The position numbers and the translations under genes are program-made. The notes beneath the pieces were generated by a model, which was not told the origin of the DNA, did no database searches, and saw nothing but the letters and a program-made list of their open reading frames with translations. 64,000 nucleotides of DNA from Paenibacillus sedimenti (GTDB lineage Bacteria > Bacillota > Bacilli > Paenibacillales > NBRC-103111), in the NCBI RefSeq assembly GCF_014534655.1, contig NZ_JACVVD010000006.1:248001-312000 (forward strand), read 5' to 3'. Each line of letters opens with the position of its first letter. The first letter of the stretch is position 1. This document shows positions 42,557 to 51,299 of this stretch, in pieces.

Positions 42557-43126
42557 TCAGAAGTTCTTCATCTGCTCGGCAACTAACTTCATATCTTCAA
42601 CGAAATATTTCATAAGATTAGGTCTTCGGCGCACCGCCAACGGGTGATAGGAAACGGCTGCAGGTATACCTTGGACTGTATGCCACCTGCCCCTATAGCT
42701 CTTCACATCGGCCTCCTCCTCTGGGAACAAGGACTGGACAACGACATTGCCTAATCCAAATAGTAAGCGGGGCTGCTTCTCTTGAAATTGCAATTTTAAG
42801 TGCATTGAGCATGCTTCTCTGGCTGCCGGTTTATCGTATGCTCGTATCGGACGGCATTTCAGCAGGTAGCTCACATATACCAAACTGATATCTAATCCGG
42901 CCACCCGCATCCCATACTGAAGCGTTTCCCGAGTACCGCAAATAAATGAGTTGCCTTCCCGATCTTCCCTGGCTCCGGGATTATCTAACAAGATAAAAAT
43001 CGGTGCCCGAGGATTACCTTCGCCCCAAATCACCCGATGGCGCTGCATGGAAAGCTCACATCGCCGGCACTCTTTGGCATGCGGGGGTGCAGATTCTTCT
43101 TCCAGAATTACCGGTTTGAAATCCAT
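42557..43126 (-). CDS. Family-4 uracil-DNA glycosylase
   Basis: 189 residues with four cysteines spaced C20-x2-C23-x67-C91-x14-C106, the [4Fe-4S] ligands of family 4/5 uracil-DNA glycosylases. Motif 1 region GEGNPRAPIFILLDNPGAREDREGNSFICG (the GEAPGxxED-type loop, here LDNPGARED) and motif 2 in VSYHPLAVRRRPNL (family HPS/HPA-type loop). Excises uracil from DNA. It lies 27 bases before the broken alkyladenine glycosylase gene, so the pair form a base-excision-repair operon. A perfect 23-base palindrome lies just upstream of the start. Confidence 0.85.
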   Translation of the reverse strand: MDFKPVILEEESAPPHAKECRRCELSMQRHRVIWGEGNPRAPIFILLDNPGAREDREGNSFICGTRETLQYGMRVAGLDISLVYVSYLLKCRPIRAYDKPAAREACSMHLKLQFQEKQPRLLFGLGNVVVQSLFPEEEADVKSYRGRWHTVQGIPAAVSYHPLAVRRRPNLMKYFVEDMKLVAEQMKNF

Positions 43127-43151
43127 TATACTTCTGACTCCTTAGCCAACC

Positions 43152-43174
43152 AAAATGAGACTAAGTCTCATTTT
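43152..43174. promoter_or_regulatory. Perfect 23-base palindrome upstream of the uracil-DNA glycosylase gene
   Basis: Arms AAAATGAGACT and AGTCTCATTTT surround a single A. The core TGAGACT-A-AGTCTCA has the 7-1-7 layout of Fur-family boxes. It is 26 bases before the start codon. A T-run follows on the plus strand, so a terminator is also possible, but no plus-strand gene ends here. Confidence 0.5.
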
Positions 43175-43320
43175 TCCCTTTCCAATGCAGCAATATCCAA
43201 GTATTTCACCGTTTTGTTCTAAATAAACTTATCAATCGCTCGGCTGTAGCCGGTGAAGCGGTAAAAAAAATATCTATGGTGTCTAGGTTATCGAGGGCGA
43301 TCGCGCTGATAACAGTCTCA
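43175..43320. other. Short intergenic stretch
   Basis: Nothing recognised beyond a small CGGCT-GT-AGCCG hairpin near 43238. Confidence 0.3.
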
Positions 43321-43365
43321 ATAAAAATAGCGGCAATCCAGATCATCCAGGCTGCCGCTGTTTTT
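43321..43365 (-). terminator. Terminator of the 3D-domain gene
   Basis: AGCGGCA/TGCCGCT stem with CCTGGAT-type inner pairing; on the minus strand the stem is followed by ATTTTTATT. Begins 5 bases after the stop codon. Confidence 0.75.
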
Positions 43366-43369
43366 ATAT

Positions 43370-44065
43370 TCAAACATTCCCTTTTTCCAACAAATAGACT
43401 TTCACGTTCTTCTTTACCCCGAATTCCTGAGCTTCGCTTAGATCGTTCATGAATACATCAATTCTCGATCCGCGAATAGCCGAACCGATATCCTCCGCTT
43501 TACGAATGCCGATACCTTCAATGAACACTGTAGAGCCCAATGGGATTACTGCTGGATCAACTGCAATCGTACGCCCTTCTTTTGCTTTTATGCCACTATA
43601 TGTAATGCCGTACATGGGATGGGATTCCTTTTTACCTGTCGATTCAACTCCCGCCGTATAAGCAGTTAGGGTTGTGTTTAACACTTTTTTAATGACTTTA
43701 CGTTGTCCGTCCGGCAAATCAATCCCTGATCCGCTTAACGGGATACTCAGAATCTGACCGATCATTAGCTGACGCGGATCCAGAATCGCATTGGCGGCCA
43801 TAAGGTCATTGACGGAGACCCCGAAACTAAGCGCAATTTTGTACAAGGTATCGCCTCGGTTCACCTGATATTGCGACGCCGGAGGTAGCACAGTTTCAGC
43901 AGCTCCTCCCGCCGACTCCGCAGGACTTGCATAGGATGACCTGCTGTACGCAGGGGACAATTCTCCGCCATCTTCACTCGCAGGGTACGAATATGCCTTT
44001 TCAACATGAAATATACCGAGCAGCAAAGGAAGCACCAAAGTAATACTAATAATTTTACGAAACAT
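43370..44065 (-). CDS. Secreted LysM and 3D-domain cell-wall protein
   Basis: 231 residues: signal peptide (hydrophobic ISITLVLPLLLGIFHV), low-complexity Ser/Ala linker, one LysM repeat (YQVNRGDTLYKIALSFGVSVNDLMAANAILDPRQLMIGQILSIPL), then a 3D domain (LNTTLTAYTAGVESTGKK ... TIAVDPAVIPLGSTVFIEGIG ... RIDVFMNDLSEAQEFGVKKNVKVYLL) with the Asp residues of the active site (VDP, EDIGSAIRGSRIDVFM). Similar to YocH/YuiC-type autolysins: the 3D fold is that of lytic transglycosylase MltA-like enzymes. Start ATG follows GAGGAGG. Expected to remodel peptidoglycan. Confidence 0.88.
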   Translation of the reverse strand: MFRKIISITLVLPLLLGIFHVEKAYSYPASEDGGELSPAYSRSSYASPAESAGGAAETVLPPASQYQVNRGDTLYKIALSFGVSVNDLMAANAILDPRQLMIGQILSIPLSGSGIDLPDGQRKVIKKVLNTTLTAYTAGVESTGKKESHPMYGITYSGIKAKEGRTIAVDPAVIPLGSTVFIEGIGIRKAEDIGSAIRGSRIDVFMNDLSEAQEFGVKKNVKVYLLEKGNV

Positions 44066-44263
44066 AGTAGCTCCTCCTCTTAAAAAATTAATAGAGTTAT
44101 AGCTACTAGATTCGTCCAATTTATTTATTTATATACGCTTCATTGACGATTTCTTAAAAATTAAGCCGTTCCCTAATCATGAAATATGTGGTAAAATGAA
44201 AAATGTAGATGCGAACAATTGTTCTGTACGAAAGCAATAGTTAAGTGTAAGGATGGTGTAGAA

Positions 44264-45061
44264 ATGGTGACAGCCCTGCATTCGGAAATTGATGAGGTGA
44301 TCGCATATATTCATCGACATATCTATGAACCGCTGCCGCTTTCACAATTAGCCAGCTATGTAGCCTATAGTCCGTACCACTTCACGCGCATTTTTAAAGA
44401 AAGAATCGGTCTACCGCCTCTTTATTATGTTTCTTCCCTCCGATTGCAAAAGGCAAAAGATTTGTTGCTGCGCACGAATTTGAGTATACGCGATATCGGA
44501 TTGGAGATCGGGCAACAAAGTCTGGGAACCTTCACCACCCGATTCACCGAACGGGTAGGCGTGACGCCGTCCGAATTTCGGAGCTCGGCCTTGCAGGCAG
44601 ATAACCACTTGCGTTCATTGCAGAAGCTTAATGATTGGCGTACGACGGATCTTGTTTTAAATCCATACTCCCGAATAGAAGGGATCGTTCAAGCGGAAAC
44701 TCCTTTTGAGGGTATCATTCTGATCGGCTTGTTTGCCAAACCGATTCCTGAAGGACTTCCCCTGTATGGAACGCTGCTTGGTTCTTTAGGGGAGTTTTGT
44801 TTTACGGACGTCAAACCGGGCACTTATTACCTGATGGCTACATCGGTCTCTTGGGGGATGCAGGCCATGGATGTTCTGCTGCCGCAGGCAACCTTGCGCA
44901 CCCGATCGAAGGAACCTATTATCGTCGGCCCCTATTCCAGCGTCCCGCATCAGAAAGTCACACTCTATCCTCCCCGTCTGGACGATCCGCCCATCCTGAT
45001 CTCCCTGCCCCTGTTGATGAATAATTTCCTCGATAGGGTTCTCCAACACAGCAATCGATAA
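44264..45061 (+). CDS. AraC family transcriptional regulator with C-terminal ligand domain
   Basis: 265 residues: AraC DNA-binding domain at the N-terminus (about 8-105; IDEVIAYIHRHIYEPLPLSQLASYVAYSPYHFTRIFKERIGLPPLYYVSSLRLQKAKDLLL) and an effector domain of about 140 residues after it. This order is like Rob/SoxS-fused or MarA-type regulators with GyrI-like sensors. ATG follows AAGGATGG; an earlier TTG at 44219 has no SD. Directly upstream of an efflux pump gene and transcribed toward it, so it probably controls that pump. Confidence 0.8.
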   Translation: MVTALHSEIDEVIAYIHRHIYEPLPLSQLASYVAYSPYHFTRIFKERIGLPPLYYVSSLRLQKAKDLLLRTNLSIRDIGLEIGQQSLGTFTTRFTERVGVTPSEFRSSALQADNHLRSLQKLNDWRTTDLVLNPYSRIEGIVQAETPFEGIILIGLFAKPIPEGLPLYGTLLGSLGEFCFTDVKPGTYYLMATSVSWGMQAMDVLLPQATLRTRSKEPIIVGPYSSVPHQKVTLYPPRLDDPPILISLPLLMNNFLDRVLQHSNR

Positions 45062-45154
45062 GAAATCATGACATAGGCTACATGTTAATATAGGGGGAAT
45101 CTGTGAATCATACATAAATCAGGGAAACCAAATATCCATTGAGAGGAGAATTTC

Positions 45155-45247
45155 ATGACAACGGGCACAATTGAGCAGTCCCAAAACCGTACAGCTAAAA
45201 TCAAGCTTATCTATACCAAGAAGAAGGAAGGAAGTATGAAGATATGA
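45155..45247 (+). CDS. 30-residue leader peptide of the efflux gene
   Basis: A short frame begins with ATG 5 bases after GAGAGGAGAA and ends ATGAAGATATGA, so its stop (45245-45247) overlaps the start of the efflux gene (45244-45246). The peptide runs from MTTGTIEQSQNR to KKKEGSMKI. The SD of the efflux gene (AAGGAAGGAAG) is inside the leader. This layout resembles the translational-coupling leader of tet(L). Too short for homology. Confidence 0.65.
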   Translation: MTTGTIEQSQNRTAKIKLIYTKKKEGSMKI

Positions 45248-46647
45248 ATATTGTGGAGAGTAATACCAAACCTGCAGCGCAGTCTTCCGACATAAAGAAA
45301 AGTGTGCTGTGGATTTATTACGTCATCTTCTTTGCCGTACTGAACGAATCTGTATTCAACGTATCCACCCCAAACATTGCTAATCAGTTCGGGCTGGATG
45401 CTTCCGGTGTAAGCTGGGTGGTTACCATCTTTTTTATCGTATTCGGTATGGGAATGGTCATTTTCGGAAAACTTTCCGATATGTACAGTGTCAAGAAACT
45501 GATTACAATCGGAATCGTCCTGTATAGTCTGGGGTCTTTGCTGGGTTTTGTTTTGCAATCTTGGTACCCAGGAGTCGTCCTATCCAGGGCCATTCAAGGG
45601 GCAGGCGGATCCGCCATCCCGGCATTGGTCTTTGTCATGGTAGCCCGATTCTTTACGGCGGAAGAACGCGGAAAAATGTTTGGTATCATCACATCGACCG
45701 TATCCTTCGCAATTGGAATCGGTCCGGTACTTGGCGGCTATATCGCAGGATCATTCCACTGGGCCTATTTGTTTCTCGTTCCGCTTCCCGTGCTCGTCGC
45801 TATTCCTTTTTTCCGGAAGCTTCTGCCGCAGGAGCAGCGCGGAGCAGGAAAATTAGATATTATTGGGGCGGTTCTGCTGGGCATTGTAATATCCATGCTG
45901 GTTTTATTTACAACAGAAGCAAACTGGGTTTATCTGCTCGCAGCTCTTTTAGCTTTGATCTTATTTATTGTTCGAATTCGAAGCGCGAAAGATCCGTTTG
46001 TCGAACCCGCCCTTTTCACCAACCAGCTATACCGGAACGGACTTATCATCGGCTTCCTCATATTCGGCACCGTGATGTCTGTGATGTTCGTGATCCCACT
46101 CATGTTAAGCAAAATATATGGGTTGAACACGGAGAATATCGGGCTCATTATGTTTCCGGGAGCCATTAGCGCGGTCATTTTCGGAAGGGTCGCCGGCAAT
46201 TTGACGGTCAAACGAGGAAGTCATTTTGTCGTTTACCTGGGGCTGTCCTTAATCGCGCTGAGTCTATTGATTCAATCTTCATCAATCGGGCTCTGGGTAT
46301 GGTACATCGGGGTTGCCCTCATTATGATGTATATCGGATTTTCCTTCGTTCAGACGGCATTAACGGAAAGTGTAACGCAAATATTACCGGTTCACCAAAT
46401 CGGCGTCGGTATGGGCTTTTTCAATATGACATCGACAATTTCCGGGGCAGTCGTGACGGCACTAGTCGCCAAAGCAATGGAACAAGAGTTGTTCGCTTTC
46501 CCGCTCCATCCATTGATTGCGGACTCTAGTTCATACTTGTACGGCAATCTCATTCTGATATTAAGCTTAGTTGTTGTTGCGAGCGCGATTCTGTATTTGT
46601 TATCATTCGGTAAAAAAGCCCCGCAGCCGGTCCATGAACCGGCCTAA
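45244..46647 (+). CDS. MFS efflux transporter, 14-helix Tet(L)/Tet(K)-like (DHA2)
   Basis: 467 residues with about 14 hydrophobic segments. Motifs of the tetracycline/QacA group: NESVFNVSTPNIANQFGLDASGVSWVVTIFFIVFGMGMVIFGKLSD (motif A start), VVLSRAIQGAGGSAIPALVFVMVARFF and GIITSTVSFAIGIGPVLGGYIAGS (motif C). A proton-coupled export pump; the substrate may be tetracycline-type drugs or other lipophilic cations, not certain. Translation is coupled to a 30-residue leader; the AraC regulator lies upstream. Ends at a strong terminator. Confidence 0.88.
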   Translation: MNIVESNTKPAAQSSDIKKSVLWIYYVIFFAVLNESVFNVSTPNIANQFGLDASGVSWVVTIFFIVFGMGMVIFGKLSDMYSVKKLITIGIVLYSLGSLLGFVLQSWYPGVVLSRAIQGAGGSAIPALVFVMVARFFTAEERGKMFGIITSTVSFAIGIGPVLGGYIAGSFHWAYLFLVPLPVLVAIPFFRKLLPQEQRGAGKLDIIGAVLLGIVISMLVLFTTEANWVYLLAALLALILFIVRIRSAKDPFVEPALFTNQLYRNGLIIGFLIFGTVMSVMFVIPLMLSKIYGLNTENIGLIMFPGAISAVIFGRVAGNLTVKRGSHFVVYLGLSLIALSLLIQSSSIGLWVWYIGVALIMMYIGFSFVQTALTESVTQILPVHQIGVGMGFFNMTSTISGAVVTALVAKAMEQELFAFPLHPLIADSSSYLYGNLILILSLVVVASAILYLLSFGKKAPQPVHEPA

Positions 46648-46663
46648 CATCGAACTAAGTAAT

Positions 46664-46711
46664 AACGGCCTTTGTCCGCAATGATAGCGGAAAAGGCCGT
46701 TGTTTGTTTTT
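46664..46711 (+). terminator. Terminator of the efflux gene
   Basis: AACGGCCTTT-GTCCGC ... GCGG-AAAAGGCCGTT, followed by GTTTGTTTTT. Long stem with two-part pairing. Confidence 0.8.
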
Positions 46712-46725
46712 CACTGCTGCAAGGT

Positions 46726-47676
46726 TTAGGATTTCGCGATCTCATAACATTTATAAATCTGTTCAGCCTGGCTTTTGATAAATTCAGCGACAAAAGTCGG
46801 CTCCAGGACCTGGACATCTGGCCCATAGCTTAACAGCATGCCGTACATCCATTGACTATCAGGATAGCTGACCGTTACCTGAAGGGATCCGTCCTCTTGG
46901 ACTTCGACAGCGTCCTGTCCAAATGCTTCCTCCACTCGTACCCTTACTCGCGCTCGAAATCGCAGAACAAGTTGTACGGTAGGGCCTGGCTCTTGAGTTC
47001 CCCATTTGGCATCAAGCTCCTCCAAGCGGACCCCTCTATTCTTGAATTGCTCCAAGCGAACCTGCAATTCTCTTATCCTCGAGAGCCGGAACGTCCGGTA
47101 GTCGTTGCGGAGCCTGCAATATGCATAAAGGTACCAAGAGTACCCTTTCCAAGCTATACCGATAGGCTCGACGGACCGCTGCTCTCCGATCCCTTCGGAA
47201 TTCGTATATAAAAACGATACGACAGTACGATTTTTGGCAGCTTGCCGGAGTGCTGCCAACATCGACTTATCTCTAAGTCCACCGCCATGCCATAGATTCG
47301 TATCAAAAATGAGAGTCTCGCCAGACTCTTCCATCCGGTTTTGCTCAGACTTTGCCACTAGCGCTTTGACCTTGGTTAATAAGGTATCCATATCCTGATC
47401 GTTAAGCGAAGACTGTACCCCTTTTAATGCAGTCAGGATCGATTGCAGATCATCAAGTGTAACGATTTGTCGATCGATACGGAATTGCTCCATGATCTCG
47501 TATCCGCCGTCAGCGCCAGTATAAGAGACGATGGGAATACCCGCGGAATTGATCGTCTCCAGATCACGATAGATCGTGCGAATCGATACTTCGAACTTAT
47601 CAGCGAGTGCCGGTCCGCTAATCCTCCGTTGGCTTAACAATAGCATAGTGATGGCGAGCAGACGTTGGATTTTCAA
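46726..47676 (-). CDS. HTH/WYL-domain (YafY-family) transcriptional regulator
   Basis: 316 residues: HTH_11 at the N-terminus (LKIQRLLAITMLLLSQRRISGPALADKFEVSIRTIYRDLETINSAGIPIVSYTGADGGYEI), WYL domain (TVVSFLYTNSEGIGEQRSVEPIGIAWKGYSWYLYAYCRLRNDYRTFRLSRIREL, with W-Y-L visible as WYLYAYC) and C-terminal WCX region. Start TTG at 47676 is favoured: GAGGAGG lies 8 bases before it, and the earlier ATG has no SD. Divergent from the epoxide hydrolase gene; an inverted pair CTGACA/TGTCAG lies between. Confidence 0.87.
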   Translation of the reverse strand: MKIQRLLAITMLLLSQRRISGPALADKFEVSIRTIYRDLETINSAGIPIVSYTGADGGYEIMEQFRIDRQIVTLDDLQSILTALKGVQSSLNDQDMDTLLTKVKALVAKSEQNRMEESGETLIFDTNLWHGGGLRDKSMLAALRQAAKNRTVVSFLYTNSEGIGEQRSVEPIGIAWKGYSWYLYAYCRLRNDYRTFRLSRIRELQVRLEQFKNRGVRLEELDAKWGTQEPGPTVQLVLRFRARVRVRVEEAFGQDAVEVQEDGSLQVTVSYPDSQWMYGMLLSYGPDVQVLEPTFVAEFIKSQAEQIYKCYEIAKS

Positions 47677-47781
47677 GCTCAATTCCTCCTCACGATTCAT
47701 TCAACCATAATTTTATTTTACTTTTGGTCAAGGAGATTGTCGATGAAAAAAATTCAATCTTCTTTTTACTTATTAAAAACC

Positions 47782-47799
47782 CTGACAATTTGCTGTCAG
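47782..47799. promoter_or_regulatory. Inverted repeat CTGACAatttgcTGTCAG, candidate WYL operator
   Basis: Perfect six-base arms with a six-base centre between the WYL gene and the epoxide hydrolase gene. It lies over the likely promoter of the hydrolase gene (TTGCTG ... TAAAAT at 47790-47816). Similar GACA/TGTC arms occur beside the other WYL gene. Confidence 0.55.
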
Positions 47800-47857
47800 T
47801 AAGGAGACAGTAAAATCTAAATATAAAGGCGAAACAATATATCTTCAGGAGGAAAAA

Positions 47858-49021
47858 ATGATGAATTCATTTGATAAAACAATCCGTCCATTCCGCGTCG
47901 ATATTCCACAAACTGAGTTGGACAGCTTGAAAGAGCGACTTGCTATGACGCGATGGCCCGATGAACTTCCAGGTGTTGGCTGGAATTACGGCGCACCTCT
48001 TGGCTTCGTTAGGGAGATAGCGGAGTACTGGCGAACCTCTTATGATTGGCGTAAGCAAGAGGCTCGCTTGAATGAGCTTCCACAGTTCACAACAACGATT
48101 GACGGAGCCCATATACATTTCTTGCACGTTCGCTCTCCAGAGCCGGATGCTATGCCGCTTATTCTAACCCATGGGTGGCCGGGATCGATTGTCGAATTCC
48201 TGGATGTGATCGGACCGCTCACGGATCCAAGCTCTTATGGAGGCGATTCGGCCGATGCTTTTCATCTGGTTATTCCCTCCATTCCAGGCTTTGGATTTTC
48301 CGGTCCAACGAAGGAAACAGGATGGACATCAACTCGTGTAGCCGGCGCATTCGCTGAGCTCATGAAACGATTGGACTACGAACGTTACGGTGCCCAAGGC
48401 GGGGATATGGGAGCGATCATATCACCGGAGCTCGGTCGTATAGCGACTAACCAAGTCGTTGGGGTTCATGTAAATGCAGCCACAGTAGGATTTATTCCTT
48501 TTGGTCCAGTCGCAGAAGAGGTACTTGCTACGTTTACGAATGCGGAGAAAGTACGTTTGGAACGCTTGACCCATTTCATGAGGGAACGGTTTGGATTCAA
48601 TGCGATTCAATACACGAGACCACAAACCTTAGCCTACGGATTGACGGACTCTCCAGTTGGTTTGCTCGCTTGGAACTGTGAATTATTCTATGGATTTGGA
48701 GATGCTATAAAAGCGGTTGATCGTGATCAATTTTTAACTAACCTGATGCTTTATTGGTTGACGGGTACGGCTAATTCTTCTATTCGCATGTATTATGAGG
48801 GAGCTCATGATCCTAACGCATGGGCACCGAAGGAACCATCGAAAACACCCGTGGGCGTTGCTGTTTTCCAGTTAGCTGACGTTGCAATTCGTCACTATGC
48901 AGAGCAAAACAATCACATCATACACTGGAACGAGTTCGACAGAGGTACCCATTTCGCTGCCATGGATGCTCCGGACCTGCTTATAGCCGACATTCGCAGA
49001 TTTTTCCGCCGATTGCGTTAA
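47858..49021 (+). CDS. Epoxide hydrolase (EHN + alpha/beta hydrolase)
   Basis: 387 residues: N-terminal EHN domain (about 8-115; [34 protein letters not shown]) characteristic of microsomal-type epoxide hydrolases, then the alpha/beta hydrolase core with oxyanion HGWPGS (105-110), nucleophile D183 in [11 protein letters not shown], and the catalytic histidine in [13 protein letters not shown]. Cytoplasmic. Hydrolyses epoxides to diols; substrate unknown. AGGAGG is 5 bases before the ATG. Divergent from the second WYL regulator, its likely controller. Confidence 0.88.
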   Translation: MMNSFDKTIRPFRVDIPQTELDSLKERLAMTRWPDELPGVGWNYGAPLGFVREIAEYWRTSYDWRKQEARLNELPQFTTTIDGAHIHFLHVRSPEPDAMPLILTHGWPGSIVEFLDVIGPLTDPSSYGGDSADAFHLVIPSIPGFGFSGPTKETGWTSTRVAGAFAELMKRLDYERYGAQGGDMGAIISPELGRIATNQVVGVHVNAATVGFIPFGPVAEEVLATFTNAEKVRLERLTHFMRERFGFNAIQYTRPQTLAYGLTDSPVGLLAWNCELFYGFGDAIKAVDRDQFLTNLMLYWLTGTANSSIRMYYEGAHDPNAWAPKEPSKTPVGVAVFQLADVAIRHYAEQNNHIIHWNEFDRGTHFAAMDAPDLLIADIRRFFRRLR

Positions 49022-49029
49022 GACGAAGA

Positions 49030-49067
49030 AAAGCTTGCCTAACCACATAACGGATTAGGCAAGCTTT
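49030..49067. terminator. Terminator between convergent genes
   Basis: AAAGCTTGCCTAA pairs perfectly with TTAGGCAAGCTTT (13 bp). T-run is short; can serve both the epoxide hydrolase and the ABC-F gene. Confidence 0.7.
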
Positions 49068-49082
49068 ACGGTTAAATATCAA

Positions 49083-50639
49083 TTAAAAAACCTTCGTCGT
49101 CCAAGACTCGCAATTCCATGTGTCTGTAACGACGTCGCGGTAAAATTCCGGTTCGTGGGAAATCAGAAGAACGCTGCCTTTGTACGCTTTGAGTGCACGT
49201 TTCAGCTCATCCTTGGCATCCACATCCAGGTGGTTGGTCGGCTCATCGAGCACCAGCAGGTTCGATTCGCGGTTGATCAGCTTGCAGAGGCGAACCTTTG
49301 CCTTCTCTCCGCCGCTAAGCACGACAATTTTGCTCTCGATGTGCTTGGTCGTGAGTCCGCACTTGGCCAGCGCAGCCCTAACTTCGAACTGCGAGAAAGA
49401 AGGGAATTCCTTCCACACCTCTTCGATACAGGTATTGTTATTGGCATCTTTCGATTCCTGCTCGAAGTAGCCAATATTCAAGTTCTCTCCGAGCTGAACG
49501 GTGCCGGACAAAGCCTTGATCTCGCCTAGAATACTCCGCATTAGCGTTGTTTTACCGATCCCGTTCGCACCCACGAGCGCAATCTTCTGACCGCGTTCCA
49601 TGCGGAGATTCAGCGGTCTTGATAATGGATCCTCATAACCGATGACGAGATCCTTAGCTTCGAAGATCAGCTTACCGGACGTTCTCGCCTCTTTGAAATT
49701 GAATTGCGGCTTTGGTTTTTCCTTCGCCAGCTCGATGACTTCCATCTTATCGAGCTTCTTTTGCCTGGACATCGCCATGTTCCGTGTCGCGACGCTCGCT
49801 TTATTACGGGCTACGAAGTCTTTCAAATCCGCAATTTCCTGCTGTTGGCGCTTATAGGCAGATTCAAGCTGTTGCTTTTTCATTTCGTAGACCTGCTGGA
49901 AATAGTCATAATCGCCGACATAGCGGTTTAACTCTTGATTTTCCATGTGGTAGATGAGATTAATGACGCTGTTCAGGAACGGAATGTCGTGGGAGATTAG
50001 AATGAATGCATTCTCATACTCTTGCAGGTAACGTTTCAACCATTCGATATGCTGCTCATCGAGATAGTTCGTCGGCTCGTCGAGGAGCAGGATGTCCGGC
50101 TTTTCGAGCAGCAGCTTCGCGAGTAATACCTTCGTTCGCTGTCCGCCGCTAAGATCGTTGACGTCCTTTTCCAGGCCAATATCAGTAAGTCCCAGTCCGC
50201 GGGCGGTCTCTTCAATCTTGGCATCGATCAAATAAAAATCTTGATTCGTCAGTGTATCCTGAATCGTTCCGACATCTTCAAGCATTTGCTCAAGTTCTTC
50301 CGGAGAGACCTCTCCCATTTTGGCGTACATGTCGTTCATCTCTTGTTCCATATCGAACAGGTATTTGAATGCTCCCTTCAGGACGTCGCGGATCGTCATC
50401 CCCTTGCTAAGCACCGCATGTTGATCGAGGTAGCCAACGCGCATGCGTTTGGACCATTCGATCTTGCCGTCATCCGGCTGGAGCTTGCCCGTAATGATGT
50501 TCATGAAAGTGGATTTGCCTTCGCCGTTCGCTCCGATGAGTCCGATATGCTCGCCTTTGAGCAAGCGGAAGGATACATCGTTGAAGATAGCGCGATCTCC
50601 AAAGCCGTGGCTAAGTCGTTCTACGTTTAATATGCTCAT
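49083..50639 (-). CDS. yfmM: ABC-F family ATPase, YfmM-like
   Basis: 518 residues with two ATP-binding cassettes joined by the ABC-F linker. Cassette 1: Walker A GANGEGKST, signature LSGGQRTKVLLAKLL, Walker B ILLLDEPTNYLD; cassette 2: GANGIGKTT, LSGGEKAKVRLCKLI, LLVLDEPTNHLD. Linker KKQQLESAYKRQQQEIADLKDFVARNKA. The C-terminal NCESWTTKVF is what I recall for Bacillus YfmM. No transmembrane domain: such proteins act on the ribosome in translation or antibiotic protection. ATG at 50639 follows AAAAGGTG. Confidence 0.85.
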   Translation of the reverse strand: MSILNVERLSHGFGDRAIFNDVSFRLLKGEHIGLIGANGEGKSTFMNIITGKLQPDDGKIEWSKRMRVGYLDQHAVLSKGMTIRDVLKGAFKYLFDMEQEMNDMYAKMGEVSPEELEQMLEDVGTIQDTLTNQDFYLIDAKIEETARGLGLTDIGLEKDVNDLSGGQRTKVLLAKLLLEKPDILLLDEPTNYLDEQHIEWLKRYLQEYENAFILISHDIPFLNSVINLIYHMENQELNRYVGDYDYFQQVYEMKKQQLESAYKRQQQEIADLKDFVARNKASVATRNMAMSRQKKLDKMEVIELAKEKPKPQFNFKEARTSGKLIFEAKDLVIGYEDPLSRPLNLRMERGQKIALVGANGIGKTTLMRSILGEIKALSGTVQLGENLNIGYFEQESKDANNNTCIEEVWKEFPSFSQFEVRAALAKCGLTTKHIESKIVVLSGGEKAKVRLCKLINRESNLLVLDEPTNHLDVDAKDELKRALKAYKGSVLLISHEPEFYRDVVTDTWNCESWTTKVF

Positions 50640-50741
50640 GATCGACACCTTTTCTATTAAACTTGATTCTCGTTATATTATAAGCGCTAAGGAGCGCACA
50701 ACTCAATGCGGGAAACGATACAAAAATCTTGGAAGGGATAC

Positions 50742-50770
50742 AAAAAAGAAGACCGACAAAGTCAGCCTTC
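50742..50770 (-). terminator. Terminator of the partition operon
   Basis: GAAGGCTGAC-TTT-GTCGGTCTTC with two G-U pairs, followed by TTTTTT on the minus strand. About 20 bases after the stop of the last gene of the par-like operon. Confidence 0.8.
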
Positions 50771-50788
50771 CTTGTTATGTTCATATAT

Positions 50789-51247
50789 TTAGTTAGCAAT
50801 TTGACGCCACTCAGGGTACTCTTCCAGGTATCCGTACTGGCTTAGCTCCCTAAGAGCCTTTCGAATGCTATGCTCATCCTCACCCGATTCGCCTGCCAAT
50901 TCCAGCAGGTCATGCATATGAATCTGCGGATTCTCTTTGCAAAAGATGAGCAGACCTTTTGCAGCCCATGAGAGCCGATCATCCTGAAAATCGCCGACCA
51001 TCCGCCGGAATAATTTATGCGGCAAAATTTTCAGCTCTACAAGACTTTGCAACGCCTTCATCGTCTGCTTCTCATTCATTCGCCCAAGTTTGGCAATGTC
51101 CGACAGCTCAGGCAAACCTGATTCGGATGAGAAGCTTCTCAAAATAATGAACACCATTTGCGAGTAGATATCTAATCCGGGCTGACGAAATATATCATCA
51201 GAAAGTGTAAAATTACGCGTACCCGTGTTTGCTTGTTCGGTAGACAT
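50789..51247 (-). CDS. Winged-helix-like protein in the partition operon
   Basis: 152 residues. The pattern is helical with several short HTH-like turns: FTLSDDIFRQPGLDIYSQMVFIILRSFSSESGLPELSDIAKLGRMNEKQTMKALQSLVEL (a replication-protein-like winged helix similar to DnaD N-terminal domains), then LLELAGESGEDEHSIRKALRELSQYGYLEEY, a second wing-like unit. No function can be named. GGAGGAC precedes the ATG. Lies 50 bases after the ParR-like gene and before the terminator, so it belongs to the par-like operon. It might be a DNA-binding regulator or replication-linked factor of the cassette. Confidence 0.6.
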   Translation of the reverse strand: MSTEQANTGTRNFTLSDDIFRQPGLDIYSQMVFIILRSFSSESGLPELSDIAKLGRMNEKQTMKALQSLVELKILPHKLFRRMVGDFQDDRLSWAAKGLLIFCKENPQIHMHDLLELAGESGEDEHSIRKALRELSQYGYLEEYPEWRQIAN

Positions 51248-51299
51248 TCGATGTCCTCCTTCTCATCATGATTGGAGTTCACCCCTTTAAACCATTCCT

